A stretch of 64,000 nt of DNA from Lepidostoma basale (taxonomy: Eukaryota > Arthropoda > Insecta > Trichoptera > Lepidostomatidae), in NCBI GenBank assembly GCA_022606425.2, contig JAHDVF020001252.1, positions 62,001-126,000 of the forward strand, read 5' to 3'. The notes below the pieces were generated by a model. That model was not told the DNA's origin, searched no databases, and was given only the letters and a program-made list of their open reading frames with translations. Position 1 is the stretch's first letter; each line of letters begins with the position of its first letter. A program made the position numbers and the translations under genes. Shown piece after piece: positions 63,141 through 64,000 of the stretch.

Positions 63141-63970
63141 AAGTTTGGGAACATCTGATCTAAGCCATCTTAGTGATCCTAAAATGCTTTGTTCGCAACA
63201 TTTTTCTTCCGCCATGTTATTTCATTTTATAAATAAATCAATGCAGGATCACAAACAGTGCCCAATGGTGTTCAAGTACCGACTCTTATGTATGGAAGTA
63301 AAGCATGGAACTAGCAAAAGAATGATACAAGTAGAATAAATGCAGTAGAATTGAGATCTCTTAGCGGAATGTGTTAAAAATATGTATATGATAGAGTGTC
63401 GAATGAAAATGTAAGAAGTGAATGCAGTGGTATGAACAAAATAATAAATGGATCATTTAAATGTTTTGTACAAATAGAAAGAAGGAATGAACAATGAATG
63501 GTAAAAAAGTATATATGTTAACGATGTAGACGGAACTATAAATAGAAGTAGACCGACGAAAACGTGGCAGGATCAAATAAATCGCATATTGAATGTCGGC
63601 CACGTAAGGAGTCGGAGAAATCGACGTGCGTGCATGGTGCCGGTGGGGAGAGCAATCAAACTGCAGATCGATGTCTTTCATATTCGTAAAAGTACGTTCA
63701 GAAGACGAATAGGTACTCATGACTTTGGAGAGTATCTTATATTCCTAATGTCGAACCATCTCTCATGCGTTCCTGGTATTATATATTTATTTTATTTTAC
63801 CTGTTCTCAATAGATGTCTTTAACTTTAAAAAATGTTTGTTATATCTTTTGAGAAAACAAACTGATTTGAATTGATTTGACACGATGTATTGTTGAAGAA
63901 AGAAATGTGTGTCGGTCCATTCTTTCTTCCTATCCCTTTCAAGAGGCGGTGTTAGTTAGTTAGTTAGTTT
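63140..63970 (+). mobile_element. RTE-1 LINE 3' end split by another LINE
   Basis: RTE-1 63140-63636 (CCGACTCTTATGTATGGAAG, AGACCGACGAAAACGTGGCA, CGACGTGCGTGCATG) resumes at 63880 (CACGATGTATTGTTGAAGAA) and ends in TTAGTTAGTTAGTTAGTTTT. 63637-63879 is a 5'-truncated LINE 3' end in sense orientation finishing TGATTTGAATTGATTTGA. Confidence 0.85.
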
Positions 63971-64000
63971 TTAAAATAAATTAAACATTTACCATCAAAA

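Overview
This window is eukaryotic: genes split by GT/AG introns, very AT-rich non-coding DNA and a dense load of transposons. The retroelement families (RTE-like LINEs with 'YGSEAWNWQKK', 'WFGHMERM' and 'GRPRKTWHDQINQ' reverse-transcriptase ends, jockey-like LINEs, and a LINE with a TTTGAT-repeat 3' end) plus TCAGT initiators point to an insect. A lepidopteran is my best guess. That is an inference from repeat style, not a measurement.

The only confidently host genes are three tandem minus-strand paralogues of arrestin-domain-containing proteins (alpha-arrestins, ARRDC type). Gene A is at 136-14358 and its last exon lies left of the window. Gene B (22544-32204, 453 aa) and gene C (36878-49778, 384 aa) are complete. 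I rebuilt them exon by exon. All share the same exon order and splice phases (1,1,0,0,0 and then 1), and first exons are 118 nt in all three, so they arose by duplication of a whole intron-containing gene. The family acts as adaptors that bring NEDD4-type ubiquitin ligases to membrane cargo through PPxY motifs in the tail. The tails differ most: A has PPQY in exon 6, C has PPTY at the start of its last exon, and B has LPTY at the same place, followed by an acidic Asp/Ser/Lys repeat tail.

Everything else is mobile or repetitive DNA. Intron 1 of gene A holds a 1856-bp element (8483-10338) with CAC-starting inverted ends, a perfect 5-bp target duplication, and an internally deleted, frameshifted protein that resembles the Transib/RAG1-like transposase group. 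It sits in a LINE 3' end whose empty site can be rebuilt from another copy in the window. The introns and intergenic stretches also hold two hAT-type non-autonomous elements with 8-bp duplications, a mariner-like element with TA duplication carrying a nested tRNA-derived SINE, a 695-bp near-perfect palindrome with TTAA duplication, other TTAA elements, several foldback families (one with about 17 copies), a probable solo LTR, and many copies of an RTE-like 3' end including a non-autonomous element that borrows that 3' tail.

Layout: 1-14.5 kb gene A; 14.5-22.5 kb repeats with one small unexplained ORF (20063-20285); 22.5-32.3 kb gene B; 32.3-36.9 kb LTR-like block, SINE and TTAA element; 36.9-49.8 kb gene C; 49.8-64 kb a repeat graveyard with no recognisable host gene.
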